From contig JAAALK010000081.1 in NCBI GenBank assembly GCA_019279435.1, positions 60,689,318 to 60,753,317 of the forward strand: 64,000 bases of DNA. Reading direction: 5' to 3'. The notes beneath the pieces were generated by a model that worked only from the letters and a program-made list of their open reading frames with translations, was not told where the DNA came from and searched no databases. The position numbers and the translations under genes were made by a program. Shown here piece by piece: positions 1 through 11,866 of this stretch; positions within the stretch are counted from its first letter, which is position 1; each line of letters starts with the position of its first letter. The stretch is from Zizania palustris. Its lineage: Eukaryota > Streptophyta > Magnoliopsida > Poales > Poaceae.

Positions 1-569
1 AATGGTACCCTCTACATCGGCAAATATAGCGGGAAGTGCAGAGATCGACGATGACATTGTCGTCCTCCCCACTATCGATGACATCTCCAAGGAAGATGAG
101 GCTGAGATCGAGGCCAAGACAAAGGAGTTGCATGCCCTCATACTTGTACGCTACACAAAGACTCACGCAAGTTTCATCAAGTGTACCCTCAATATGCCCA
201 ACATCTCTATGGATAAGGTAACGCTGCCTCCCCCTCTATCATCTCTAGACATTGAACAAAAGATAGCAGCAACCGTAGATCAAGCGGTTACTGTCACATT
301 TGTAAATAATCTAGGGCCCGAGATGGAGGCGATGCTTAAGAGATTCGGCTTTTCTGAGGACGCTTCTCTGACTTTGATTGCTACTGTACCCCTGTTCATC
401 ACATCCACAGTAGAACCGATTGGAGTACCGGGAAGGGTATCGCATCTTCGTCTTTAAGAGACATCGTTTTTTCCTATCGGTCAGACCAGCTCTCTGGCCG
501 GTCAGACCGACGCGTGCTAGGTTTTGCCACCGACAACCATTGGTCTGACCGGCCTCCAGCACAGTTCGA
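1..569 (+). mobile_element. Fragment of a Tat-like Ty3/gypsy retrotransposon
   Basis: This stretch holds the N-terminal part of a gag-like reading frame followed by about 110 bases of noncoding DNA rich in the palindromic motif GGTCAGACCGA/GGTCTGACCGG. The same combination of protein and motif occurs in element K (from 49,133), so both belong to one family, but this copy differs in sequence and is not K's missing part. It continues left of the window. It ends where the LTR of host element H/E begins at 570; the five bases before that LTR are TTCGA, but the matching duplicate on the far side is not present, so the insertion cannot be proven by target duplication. Confidence 0.6.
2..457 (+). 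pseudogene. Tat-like gypsy gag, N-terminal fragment
   Basis: An open frame of 151 codons that may begin upstream of the window. It is acidic at the N-terminus and carries the segment SLDIEQKIAATVDQAV, which aligns with SLDIEKKIVTSVDQAV in the gag of element K. The retrotransposon capsid core and zinc knuckle seen further along in K are absent here, so this is a truncated piece. The function of this N-terminal region is not known to me; by position it belongs to the structural Gag polyprotein. The assignment rests on similarity to K within this window. Confidence 0.55.
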
Positions 570-2304
570 TGTGGATCCATGTTGAAGATCATGGGCCTCA
601 TGGCTCCAAAAGTGATGAGTGATTGTCAACGGAAGTCAAAGAGAGAGAACTGAGGAGATGATACATGTCGGTTCTTGGGCCACATGTGGCTCAGATACAC
701 GGGCGGTGAGCGACTGTTGGGCAGAGGGGCCGTGGAGTTGGGCTGGCCCAATTTGGGTACATGGGCTAGGAACGGCAGAGGATCTACTGGTCTATTTGAC
801 TGGGTTTGACTCAAGTAAACGGGCAGCGCGAGATTGCCAGGCTGAGGGAGTCATAGAATCGGGCCGGCCCAATCTAAGTACCAAGTGCGAAGACAGCAAA
901 CACTTTGTCAGTTTTGGCATAAAACCAACACAACTATCCAGTCCTGAAGCGAAGCCGTAGCTGCTACAAAAGCTCCGCATCGGGACAAGTTACATTTAGT
1001 TAGGATTTTTCTTTTTTCGTTTTAGGCCCACAGTCTGTGTTAGTCGAGTATGTAAAAAACTAAGGACATTTTAGTCTTTTCTAGTTTATTTCTGCGTCTG
1101 TATAAAACCCTAAGGCTATATTAGGTTTTTTCTGATTTATTCGGCTGCCTATAAATAGGGCCCCAATCCTCTAGAGTTTCTTAACTATTCTAAATGAAAA
1201 ATCTGAGTTCACTTTACCCATTTTGCCTATTTTTTCCACATGAGAAATTTTGCCATTGTACTGTTCTTCCATGCAGCACAAAAATCCTAGCAGTTTATTT
1301 TCGGTTTTTCTAGGGAACTACTATTCCCTACACTGGCAGTCAGCGAGCTTCAGTCAGCATAGTGTGCAGGACAGTTTTGAGCGGGCGGCGCGTAGAGAAG
1401 CCTGTAGCTTCGCTCCGTGTGAAGAGCATGAGGATCGGGCCTGCTTTCGGTAGCGGCGGAGCAATCGGTGCTGCGGCTTCTCTTGGAGCGTGAAGCGGTG
1501 CCTGGCGTTAAGTGGTGGCACGAGGTTTTCATCTAACTGGTGTTCGTGGTTTTTCCAGAACCAGGTGCGTGGAGGCTGAAGTTTTGTGACGTGCGGCCTT
1601 CGTTGACTGGCGCGGTGGCGCACTAATTTGGTGCTTGAGTGGGAAGGTGTTCGACTTTTGCCCTTGCCAACGCATGAGCGTACAACACTGTGCTTATGAG
1701 GCAGCGGCGCAAGATTTCTTGAAGCGCGGAGACAGAAGGCCAAACAACACTGCAGCACACGAATTATCCTACACAATAATCTTTTCTCGATTTGCATGCA
1801 TTTACATATTTCATCTCTGAATATTCTGTGATTGTTAATTGTTATATCTATGTGTTATTAGTGCATTTTAAGTGCTTGTTGAAACAACCGTGAACATCCT
1901 TATTTAATGCATTTATTTTGATTAAGTGCATTAAATATTGTGTTTCCTTATATTTGTGAATTGTCTGTGTACTATGAATGATTTGCCTGATGGAACTGTC
2001 ATTTGATCTGTGAGTGAACTCAATCTGCCTTTAAGCACTTTGTTGGTGTCTTTTTGTTTAGGACATTAGTCGTTTTTACGCTAGATTTTTTAGTGATTAT
2101 CATCTCATAGATTGTCTCATCACATCATACGTGACATGAGAGTGATAACAATATTATTGTCTGTGAAATTTCTGAAACTTGGTTTGTTTCTGCTGGTTGT
2201 CTTTTGAGGTGTGTTGGGTGTTTTTGGGTAGGCCATCGATTCGAATGAATTTGTTGAGGCACCCATTCACCCGCCTGCCTCTAGTCACTACTCTCGGTCT
2301 AACA
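570..2304 (+). repeat. 5' LTR of host Sirevirus-like copia element H/E
   Basis: The repeat begins TGTGGATCCATGTTGAAG, a mutated form of the TGAGGAGCCATGCTGAAG start seen in the related LTRs of A and D, and ends CTCTCGGTCTAACA (relatives: TTTCGGTCCTACA). A TATA box lies at 1,150. A primer site follows two bases after the end. The LTR is clearly more diverged than those of A, C and D, which fits its role as the oldest Sirevirus of the nest. No matching 3' LTR lies in the window. Confidence 0.8.
1150..1157 (+). promoter_or_regulatory. TATA box of H/E LTR promoter
   Basis: TATAAATA followed by GGGCCCC. The same TATAAATAGGGCCCC block occurs in the LTRs of A and D, so it is the conserved family promoter, with transcription expected to start a few tens of bases downstream. 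Confidence 0.7.
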
Positions 2305-2306
2305 AG

Positions 2307-2318
2307 TGGTATCTGAGC
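2307..2318 (+). promoter_or_regulatory. Primer binding site of H/E
   Basis: TGGTATCTGAGC, two bases after the LTR end. It differs by one base (T for A) from TGGTATCAGAGC, the complement of the initiator tRNA-Met 3' end that is intact in D and C. The mismatch is probably decay after insertion. Confidence 0.8.
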
Positions 2319-2368
2319 GAGGTTAGGGTTTTTCCATAACTTAACCGGTTCTACCCAAAGTAGCGATC

Positions 2369-3867
2369 ATGACTTTTTCTAGAAAGGTCCCATATCTTGA
2401 GGTTTTTGGCTATAATTATTTGAAGACTCGCATGTGAGCCTATCTATTGAGCCAGAGCTCAGGGATATGGGATATGTGTGTTAATGCTACTTTCATTGTG
2501 CATCCGGCTACTGAGCGTACTACCCCTGAGATTGTCGCTCTGCATGACCTGAACAACAAGGTAGTGAACATACTATTTTCTGGTTTAGGTCCCACTGAGT
2601 TTGAGCATGTTAGCCATCTTGACACTACTCGAGAGATCTGGGCTACCCTCCAGGCACACCATGAGGGGATAGCTTAGGTCAAGGTTAGTCTCTATCATAC
2701 CAACCGGCGTGAGTATGAAAAATTCTCACAGAAGCCGGGAGAGACTGTCGAGGCTTTGTTTGGGCGCTTTTGGTCGATCATTGATAAGCTTCGGGCCAAC
2801 AAGGCCGATCGTGATCAGCTGGTCTCAAATCATGAACAGGTGCTCAAGGTTCTTCATACCTTGTACCCTAAGATCTGGAAGATCAAGGTATCCTCTATTG
2901 TTGAGAGCGCTTCCTATGATACCTTGACTGTTGCAGAGCTTTTCAGCAAGCACAATGACTTAGAGGTTGATATCCAGTTGATATCTAGTTGAGATCAAAT
3001 CTCACTGGTTCTAGAGTAAAACCCTGGCCCTTGCGACAACTTCTGCTGATATTGCTTCTCTGATTTGTGCTTTGCCCTCCGTGTTCGTCATGTCTATGAT
3101 AAGAGAATGTTCAAACGACATGGCACAAAACATGGTTGCTTTGAGTGTGGTGATCCAGGTCATTTCATCACCGACTGCCCCAAGTGGAACATACACAAGA
3201 AGGGCACTGGCGGTGGCTCCTATGACTCCAACAAGCACAATAGCTCCATCTTCACCAAGGGCAAGCCCAACACGAAGTTCTTTCAAAAGGCTCTGAAGGA
3301 CTACTGGTGCGAGAAAAAGAAACGAGACAAGGCCTTCTTCATCTAGAAGGAGAAAATCTATTCCAAGCGATCATCCTCTTATTCCTCTTCATCAAGTTCA
3401 AGCGATGAGGAGATCGTGATCAAGAAGGAGAAGGACAAGGATGATCCGGCGGGCCTCTACTTCATGAGTTTCGGCGACAAGCCGAAGACTCGTTCGCACC
3501 ACAGCCGAAGATCCCACAAGAGCATCTTCTCAATGGCTCTTGGGTATAAAGAATATAAGGGCTTCTCTGACAACTCCGATGACGATGACGAGAAGGTATC
3601 TTCCTATGAATGTGAAGTCATTGAATTAATTGAAGAGAACCGTCAGAAGTTGAAATAATGGGAAAAATTGCTTAGAGGGGCTAAGAAGAGGATAGATGAG
3701 CTTGAGAGTGAGAATGCTATAGCCAATAGCAAGATTGAGAGTCTATCTTCTTTCTCTTGTTTTGGTGAGAATAGTGAGTGCCCTAACTGCGAGGTGTTGA
3801 TGTGTGACCTGACTACTCTAAAGTCCAAGTACATAGAGAGGGTTTATGAGAGAGACGCTTTGGCCAC
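2369..3867 (+). pseudogene. Sirevirus gag of H/E, part 1 (N-terminal half)
   Basis: The gag starts at ATG 2,369 after the primer site and leader. It carries the capsid-like region (ILFSGLGPTEFEHVSHLDTT, then VEALFGRFWSIIDKLRAN) and a first CCHC zinc knuckle CFECGDPGHFITDC near 3,138-3,180, then a Ser-rich acidic stretch and the start of a coiled coil. It packages element RNA in related retrotransposons. The frame is broken by TGA near 2,435 (CGA in relatives), TAG near 2,676, and frameshifts around 2,980 and 3,400. It stops abruptly at GGCCAC where a foreign LTR begins. The next piece of the same gag is at 26,021-26,108; about 115 bases between the two pieces are missing by comparison with D. 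Confidence 0.8.
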
Positions 3868-5227
3868 TGTTGGACCAAAAACGGCGACCAGAGGGGGGTG
3901 AATGGGAGTTTTTAAAATTTCAGACTAAAAATAGCCTTATGTTTTACTTCTGTCTTCTGTAGAACAGGCTTCAAACACACCCTTCGAAGTTCTGGTTCGA
4001 AGGTATTTCAGAGCTCCGAAATCAGGCTTCGCAAGGAGCAAAAGTTCAAAGCCAAGAAGACTTCGCTCCACCCACAACCCCGAAAATTAAGCTCTGCTAA
4101 GTCAGTGCAGGCTCCGCACACAGGGTGCCTTCGAGCAGGCTTCGCACTTCACCCTTCGCAAGAGTGGACTTCTCTCTGAGGACTTCGATCAGCTCTGCTA
4201 AGTCAGTGCAGGCTCAACACACTGGGTGCCTTCGAGCAGGCTTCGCACTTCACCCTTCGCAAGAGCAGACTTCTCTCTAAGGACTTCGATCAAATTCTCA
4301 GCGCTAGCAACTGGTACTAGGCTTCGCACTTCAGAGGTCTAAACACACACTGAACACACTTCGCCGAGGACTTCGACAAGGTAAGAAAACGGGCTTCGAA
4401 CAGTGCTTCGCTAGTAATCAGAGAGGTCTATCCTCCAGTTTACACAGAGTGAACAGACACTAAAAAATACACTTCACCCAGACAGACTTCTCACACACCT
4501 CTCCAGAAAACTCACAAGAAGATGGTGCATAGAGAAATCAAAGCATGCAGTGCAACACACAATACAAGTTCAAGTAGTCAAAGAAGAACAGAATTAAAAC
4601 TTCATTGCATGAACAGGGAACACAAAATGAACTCACAGGATGAATAGAGAGAGTGTGACGGCTAGCACAGGAGTTCTACAATGGCTGCTCAAAGTGTTGA
4701 TGTGACCTAGCCAGCCTCCACTATTTATAGGCACTATTCAGCCCTGTGAATAGACTACTTTACCCCTAGGGTTTACACCGGTTTTGTCTCATCAGAACAG
4801 GGGGTACAACTGCTAGTCTACTTTATTTGGAGGCTTCTTTTGTCAGCTTCGCTGAGGGGACAGCACCAGCTTTTGCAGAGCAGACACTGTCAGCCTTTGC
4901 AGTTTTGGACCCTTCTAAAGCCCCCCTTCGCACGCGAGGGGTGCGGTAGCTTCGGTGAGAAGCCTTGAGCCTGATGGCCTTCACTTTACTGAAGTCAGCC
5001 TTCGATATAGTGACGGTTTTGATCCGAAGCCATCAATGCCCTCGGGCCTTCACACCAACACCTTCGGAGTGGACCACCATGGCTTCGCAGCTTCTCCCAG
5101 CTCGAACTCCGTCAGTCCGTGTACTGAAGCCATGCATGGCCGAAGTACCTCAAGTTAGTCTCACTCCGAAGTCAGCTTCACTCCGAAGCCAGCCTCACTA
5201 CGAAGCCCCACCTTCGGAGTACCACCC
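3868..5227 (-). repeat. Partial LTR (element I), J-like copia family, reverse strand
   Basis: Read on the minus strand, this ends ...GGTCGCCGTTTTTGGTCCAACA, the same style of 3' end as the Sirevirus LTRs here. It has a minus-strand TATA box at 4,722-4,729. Its U3 half aligns in stretches with the LTR of element J near 59,560-59,960. The sequence is packed with CTTCG/CGAAG motifs. On its right it runs directly into the 3' LTR of element A, so its own 5' end is lost. The five bases before it are GCCAC; no second copy was found. It interrupts the gag of H/E. Confidence 0.6.
4722..4729 (-). promoter_or_regulatory. TATA box of LTR fragment I
   Basis: TATTTATA on the plus strand reads TATAAATA on the minus strand, in a context (GTGCCTATAAATAGTGG) like that of the other LTR promoters here. 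Confidence 0.55.
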
Positions 5228-5535
5228 TGTAGGACCGAAAGAAGCTACCAGAGGGGGGTGAATGGGCGCCTAAAAATTATTTCGAATCAATGGCCTGTTC
5301 CCAACACCCAACGCACCTCAAAAGACTAAGCAGCAAAGCAGATCACCAAAGCCTAAAAGTATCTATCCTAGAAATGACCGGTGTCCTAAACAGAGAAACA
5401 CCAATATAGTGCTAATAGGCAGATAAGCAAAATATTCAAAACATGACAGATCAAACTTCTCAGCAAATGATCTAAGTGAACATAGTACGAGATGAGAAGT
5501 TACTGTTCAAAATTTTTCTCCTATTCGATACTTGG

Positions 5536-5613
5536 CGAAGCCTGCTTCATGGTGTCGAAGCCTGCTTCGGAGTGTCAAAGCCTGCTTCGCTGTGTCGAAG
5601 CCTGCTTCGGAGT
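5536..5613. repeat. 20-base tandem repeat, four units, each a perfect short hairpin
   Basis: Four units of about 20 bases built on CGAAGCCTGCTTCG plus a six-base linker such as GAGTGT. Each core can fold as CGAAGC-CT-GCTTCG. The matching place in the other LTR of A (24,478-24,575) has five units, so copy number changed after insertion. Confidence 0.85.
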
Positions 5614-6700
5614 ACAATGTCAAAGTCCGTGAAGTCTGTCGTAGATATGCCAAAGGTTGATGTAGTCGAAACTTGTCTGGAGGTGATGTGCGGAGTTGGT
5701 AGATGTCGGAGGTTTGTGGAATCTAGCCTAGTACGAGTGAGGCAGAGTGCGAAGTATGCTTCGGTGTGAAGTATGAAAGTGTTGAAGCCTTCTTCGAACA
5801 GTGTACTTCGAAGCCTATACTCCGAATAGAAAACTTCGAACAAAGTTCGCAAAAAAGCAAACTTCGAAAGAGAAGCGAAGCCAAACACACAACAGGGAGA
5901 CCAAAACAAAGCCTACAATGCTACCTCCGAAGCTAGCTAGATCGAAGTATGACTACCGAAGTGGTAACCTTCGAACTATAGACCAAACTTCAAATCGAAG
6001 TCTACTGATTCTCTCAAAAGAAATCGAAGCATTGAAACAACCTTCGAAAGACAAGCTTCGAACTCATAAACTGAAATCCACGGAAATGACAGCAACAGAA
6101 GATCCTTAGAAAACACACTCCGAGCGAAGTCTACCAAAAAGACATGCTTCGAAGCTAACTTTGAAACCAGTCGAAGTATTGACTAGGAAGAGCTCGAGTC
6201 GGAGTACACCTTCACAGACAGATTCGAAGCCTGCTTCATAGAACAGAAGGACTTCGCACAAAACATGGGGCTTCGCCAGAAACAGCCAGAGAAATCCTAG
6301 ACCCTGTCTACTCGATCAAAAAGGCTATGTAGCAAAAAACAAGGCTAGAAAACTAGCGTACTGTTGCCTTAGGGAGTAGGTACTACTTGCTTCTATAGGA
6401 GCACGCAAGGGTTAGTACTAAACCAAGGAACAGAAGCATCCAGAGAAGCAGTTCGCACAGGAATAAACGATTTCACATGCAAAACGAGGTAAACATAACC
6501 ACAGGAAAAATGCTGGCAGCGCAGAACGTTAGAGAATAAAAAATCTTGTGAAGAACAGACAGCACTTCTTAGGAAAAATCTCAAGAACAGAACCTGGTGG
6601 CGCACGCAGGGAGAGAGAAGGCACAGGAAACACAAATGACCCAATCCTTGATAAAAAGTGATTTCTTGAAAGGGTGACCTAACCCTAGGGATTGGGGCCC

Positions 6701-6708
6701 TATTTATA
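6701..6708 (-). promoter_or_regulatory. TATA box in 3' LTR of element A
   Basis: Minus strand TATAAATAGGGCCCC, identical to the family promoter block in D and H/E. Confidence 0.7.
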
Positions 6709-7296
6709 GTCTGCGCAATGGCTAGGAATATTCCACCAATCCCTTAGGGTTTTTTACAGACTCTGAAATAAACGGAAAAGACTAAACTGCCCTTAGGTTA
6801 TTTTTACAAACTCGACTGACTGACTGTGGGCCTATGGACAAAGTAGTAAACTCCTATTTACAAATGACTTATCTGGAAGCTAAGCTTTCGTAGCAACTAC
6901 GGCTTCTCTTCTGGACAGTCCGATCTGAGATCAGCGGTCGTCAGTTTTGTGCCGAAACTGACAAAGCCTCCACCGACTTTGCACCAGGTACCCGGATTAG
7001 GCCAGCCCGACTCCGCAGCTCTCTCAGCCCGGCAATCATTCACCGCCCGTGTACCTGAGTCAATCCTGGTCAACAACCCAGTGGGTCTTCTACTGCTTCT
7101 AGCCCATGTACCCGGATTGGGCCAGCCCGACTTCGCGGCCCCTTTGCCCGACAGACGCTCGCTGCCCGTGTACCTGAGTCACACGCGGCCCAGACGCAGC
7201 AGATCTTCTCTCTTCTTCTATCCTCTTTGACTATCGTTGACAATGACTCATCACATCTGGAGCCATGAGGCCCACGCTCTTCAGCATGGCTCCTCA

Positions 7297-7307
7297 ATCT
7301 CCCCCTT
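7297..7307 (-). promoter_or_regulatory. Polypurine tract of element A
   Basis: Minus strand AAGGGGGAGAT, immediately before the TGAGGAGCC start of the 3' LTR. This is the expected primer for plus-strand DNA synthesis. Confidence 0.8.
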
Positions 7308-8679
7308 GATGAGTGCATTGTCAACACTTCACTTCTTCAGCTTTTCAGTACCTGCGAACACATGTGGAAACACGAAAACAAAACACAAGAAAACAGAGAG
7401 AAAGAAAAATAAAGTAAAAGTTTAACCCTAATGACTAAAAGCTAAACAAAAGCAAGAAGCGGTCATTATGGTTAACAAAAATCGCAAAATGAGTGCAATC
7501 TCAAAATTATCAACAAGGATATCAAAAGAGTAACGACAAACGGGACAAAAACTCCCCCTGAAACAAATCCTAGAGAAGGCCAAAATTCCCCCTTAAACTC
7601 TTCTCCCAAAATTTCTCCCCCTTGCTGACAACTTAACTCATCAAGCGAGACTAAAATGCACTCTAAAGAGACACATACTCCCCCTGAAATGCAACTCCCC
7701 CTCAAAATATGCAAAGAATGCAACTGGGTTGTAGGTGGAGTGTAGAAAACATGCTTCTCAGATATGATTGACTGCAATTACAACATCTAACAAGTATAGC
7801 AAGAGACATACTGTCTAAGACACATGGCATGATCAGTGCAACAGATGATATCTAAAGAAAGTCATTCGCACGTATTTTTCAATTTTTGCAAAATAAAAGC
7901 ATCACCACATTTTCCAGTTAACAAGCAAGGCAAAGCATGAGATGCAGAAGCTAACTGATATCTACCAAGATAAGCATTGTCCAAAACAAAGTTCTTCAGC
8001 AAACTTGTTGTCTTTTTAATTTTCAGGCTTTTTCATTTTCCTTTTTCATTTTTGCCAAGGGTTATTTGCATGTCAAACCTTTTGCTAACCAACCAAGTCA
8101 AGCCTAGGCCAGAACTAGACCATCGAAAGCTTAAGACATTGGTCTTGGCATACATTACACTGTCCTAGTTCATACCAAAGTGCTATGGTAAGCAGTCTAT
8201 AACAATGTAATGCGACAAGGCAAACCCACTTGGATCTTTTCAACTCAAGCATAAAAAGGCATGGAATTTTCATTCATTTTTAATTTTTATCATTTTTATA
8301 GCACATTTTCCATGTTAAAGCATAAAGATGTCCAAGTTGCATATCTACATCTATGTGAGGAACTAGCTACAAGGCATGTAACAGATAGCAAAAGTACTTA
8401 GCCTACACATGCTAGTTACCAGAAGCAATGGTGATCATTCTTCAAGTTTAAAGCGTAAAAGCCATGCATATGACAGATATCAGACATATCAAGCGAACTA
8501 AAACAAGGCATGATCATTGACAAGTAATCAAAAGCATGTACCAGCTAGAATAAGTAGAGCAGTTCAATCATATAACAGAAGCAAGCTCAAGGGTGTGATA
8601 TGTGAATATGCATGATATGAACACACACAAAAAGACTCAAGAAAAGAGTAAAGACGAAAGAAAATTGATGCAAAATATC
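7308..8679 (-). other. Noncoding 3' region of element A with repeated polypurine motifs
   Basis: No reading frame is conserved here between A, C and D, yet the DNA aligns well among the three (27,665-29,040 in C; 41,639-45,621 in D without its insertions). Between about 7,551 and 7,706 the minus strand has several AGGGGGAG-like motifs in addition to the polypurine tract at the LTR. Multiple polypurine tracts before the 3' LTR are a known trait of plant Sireviruses. I see no envelope-like gene. Confidence 0.7.
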
Positions 8680-11600
8680 CTAGAAAGGATACACAACACC
8701 CAGATCCCCTCGTAAACCCTCAAAGGTAGACTGATCTAGGGGTTTGGTGAAAATGTCAGCCAATTGATGATGGGTATCAACATGAACAAGGTCAATGACA
8801 CCTTTCTCATATTGATCCCGCAGAAAATGAAAGCGCGCATCAATATGTTTGGTTTTTGAATGGAGACAAGGGTTTTTCCCTACACTAATAGCATTGGTGC
8901 TGTCGCAAAACAAAGGAACTCTGGTAGGAAAGAACAACCCAAAATCTCGTAATGTGGAAATCATCCAAACCAACTGTGAGCAGCACCTACATACTCAGCC
9001 TCAGTGGTCAAAAGAGCAACTCTAGATTGCTTTCGAGAAGACAAAGACACAAGAGACAAACTAAAAAACTAGCAAGTACCGGAAGTTGACTTGCGATCCA
9101 ACCGGCACCCACCAAAGTCAGCGTCTGAGAAGCCAGATAAATCAAGAGATGATGATGCTGAATAGAAAAGACCAAGATTAGGTGCATAGGTAAGATACCT
9201 GAAGATGCGCTTGACAGCCTGCCGATGAGACGCGCGTGGTGAAGACTGGAAACGCGCGCAAAGTCCCACGACGAACTGTATGTCCAGTCTTGTCACCGTC
9301 AAGTACAGCAGCGAACCGATCATCCCTCGAAACTCTCTCTCATTGACCTTGACGCTGCTCTCGTCCTTGTCCAATCCTCCAGATGTGCCCATTGGGGTCA
9401 TCTGCGGCTTCAACTCCCCACCAAAGTCAAATTTTTTTAACATGTCACGAGTGTACTTACCTTGGTGGATGAAGGTGTCGTCCTTGGTCTGCTTGATGTG
9501 GAGCCCTAAGAAATACTTGAGCTCACCCATGAGGCTCATCTCAAACTCGTTGTGCATCTACTCAGAAAACTTGGACACAAGATCATTAGTAGTACCGCCA
9601 AAGATAATATCATCCACGTAAATCTGAGCGACTAAGAAATCTGAAGCATCTCTGAGCAAGAAGAGAGTTTTATCCACAGAACCCATCACAAAGCCCTTCC
9701 CCGATAAAAACTGCTTTAACCGGTCATACCAAGCCCTAGGGGCTTACTTCAGACCGTATAAAGCTTTCTGCAGCTTAAAAACATGTCGAGGAAACTTAGG
9801 GTTCTCAAAACCGGGGGGCTGCCTAACATAAACTTCCTCCTCTATGTACCCGTTCAGAAAAGCACTCTTGACATCCATTTGAAAAAGCTTAAAACCCTTC
9901 GAAGTGGCAAAAGCTAAGAGAATGCGAATGGACTCAAGACGGGCAACGGGGGCGAAAGTTTCTTCAAAATCAATACCCTCTTTTTGGCAAAAACCCTGGG
10001 CAACTAATCGAGCTTTGTTGCGCACCACAACCCCATCTTCACCTTGCTTGTTCTTGAACACCCACTTGGTGCCTATGGGGTTGCATCCTGGTGGCAGCTC
10101 AACTAGTGTCCAAACCCGATTGCGGACAAAATTCTCAAGCTCTTCTTGCATGGCATTAATCCAATTCGAATCAGAAAGAGCATGAGAAATGTCTCTGGGC
10201 TCAAAAGATGCAACAAAAGTAGATTCAGCAAACACAACAAGAGAGTCAACAGATGGATGCAAAGTTCTCTCAGTCAAATCACCTATGATGAGCTCTGAGG
10301 GATGATCACGCTGAACTACTCGGGATCTCTGGTGTTCTGAAGTCACCTCACCGGAGTCAGTAGCTGGAACCTCTGGACTTGACTGAGGGGGCTCGATCGA
10401 AGTGGAATAAGTTATTAGAGGTCTGCCCTCATCCTCAGTCGAAGTCTCAGAAGGTGTGGGCTCTGCAGGAGGTGCAGAAGGCCCACCCTCATCAGCAGCT
10501 GGAGTATCCTCATCTTCCTCGAAGATGGACTCTCCGAGCTCATCATCACCCGAAGGCTCAAAAGAAGGAGTCAAAGAAGGCAAGGACTCATCGAAAGAAA
10601 CTTCACAAGTCTCGACAAGCTATTGGGAGTCGAGGTTCCAAACACGGAAGCCTCGAGAATGCAAAGCATAGCCAAGAAAAACTTTGTCCCAGCAATGAGA
10701 CTCAAACTTGTCCAAATGCCCTCCCTTCTTGAGCACAAAGCACTTGCAACCAAACGCTCGCAAGTGGCTCACCTTGGGCTGTCTCCCAAACCGCAACTCG
10801 TATGAGGTCTTACCTGGGTAAGCTTTAAGAAAAATGCGGTTGGCCTGATAGCAAGCCATGTTCATGGCTTCAGCCCAAAAATGCCTAGGAGTCATGTGCT
10901 CATCGAGCATCGTCCTGAACATCTCGACTAGCGTGCGATTCTTTTGTTCCACAACGCTGTTCTGTGGGGGAGTATAAGGAGCAGAAAACTGATGATCAAG
11001 ACCCTGATCACTACAGAAGCTGTCGAACTGAGAGTTCTTGAACTCAGAGCCGTTGTCGGAGCGAATTGCTCACATCCGACCATTGTTCTCATTCTTCAGC
11101 TTCAAAATCAGGTCATGAACAAAATGAAAAGTTTCATCCTTAGAGTCCAAAAAGAAAACCCACGAGAATCGAGAAAAATTGTCAACAATCACAAGCGCGT
11201 ACCACTTCCCACCGACTGAGCGTACCCAAGATGGACCGACAGTGTCCATGTGTAACAGCTCGCCCGGATACGAAGTCATCACCTGAGTCACAGGTGAGTG
11301 AGAAGCGGCAACCATTTTCCCATGACGACAGGGATGACAAACTAGATCTTTCTCCATTTTAAGCTTGGGCAATCCTCGGATGAGGTCCATAGAGCTCAAC
11401 CTGACTAGCAGATCAAAACTCAAATGACCTAACCTCCTATGCCATTTCCAGAGCTCAAAAGAAGATCCAGCAATCAAACAACGAGAAGGGCCAAAAGAAC
11501 TAGAGAAGTCAATTCAAAAAACTTTACCAAATGGTAAGATCTGACAAATCAAAGACCCTCTAGAATCAAACATAGAAGAATTGCCCTTCTTAAAACGAAC

Positions 11601-11864
11601 CTCCAAACCATCCTCAAGAAGTTGCGAAACAGAAATCAAATTAAAGTTCAAATTTCCAACCAAGGCAACATTCTTCAAAGAGAAATGGTCTGAAATGCGA
11701 ATTGAGCCAATGCCACTTACCTTCCCTTGACCACTGTTCCCGAAGGTGATGTGTTCTTTGGAGCTCAGGGGAGTGAGACTGGAGAACCATCTGCGATGTC
11801 CCGTCATGTGGCGAGAGCATCCTGAGTCCATGATCCAAACGTCCCCCAGTTCCTGATCCTGCAC
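8680..11864 (-). pseudogene. Sirevirus pol polyprotein of element A
   Basis: One long frame in copia order. The protease has WIMDSGCSRHMTG near 11,830. The GAG-pre-integrase zinc region has LWKWHRRLGHLSFDLLVRLS. The integrase has its first Asp in HMDTVG, the second in SDNGSEF just after a stop, and the Glu in VVEQKNRTL. Reverse transcriptase runs from about 10,200 with IGTKWVFKNK and IYVDDIIFG, then RNase H with STSGTC and TTEAEY and a C-terminus GDLGVVYPF. Apart from six in-frame stop codons (ends at 11,514; 11,070; 10,620; 9,744; 9,558; 9,069) it stays in one frame down to about 8,980. There a 10-base deletion relative to D shifts the end of RNase H. All six stops look like C-to-T or G-to-A changes when compared with D. 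A fairly young, dead copy. Confidence 0.88.
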
Positions 11865-11866
11865 AA

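Larger units (their letters stand above)
5228..7296 (-). repeat. 3' LTR of element A
   Basis: On the minus strand it begins TGAGGAGCCATGCTGAAG (at 7,296) and ends GGTCCTACA (at 5,228). Its 2,069 bases make it the longest Sirevirus LTR in the window. It contains a TATA box at 6,708-6,701 and, downstream in the transcribed part, a region very rich in TTCGAAG/CTTCG with a 20-base tandem repeat at 5,536-5,613. Its end abuts LTR fragment I. Confidence 0.85.
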
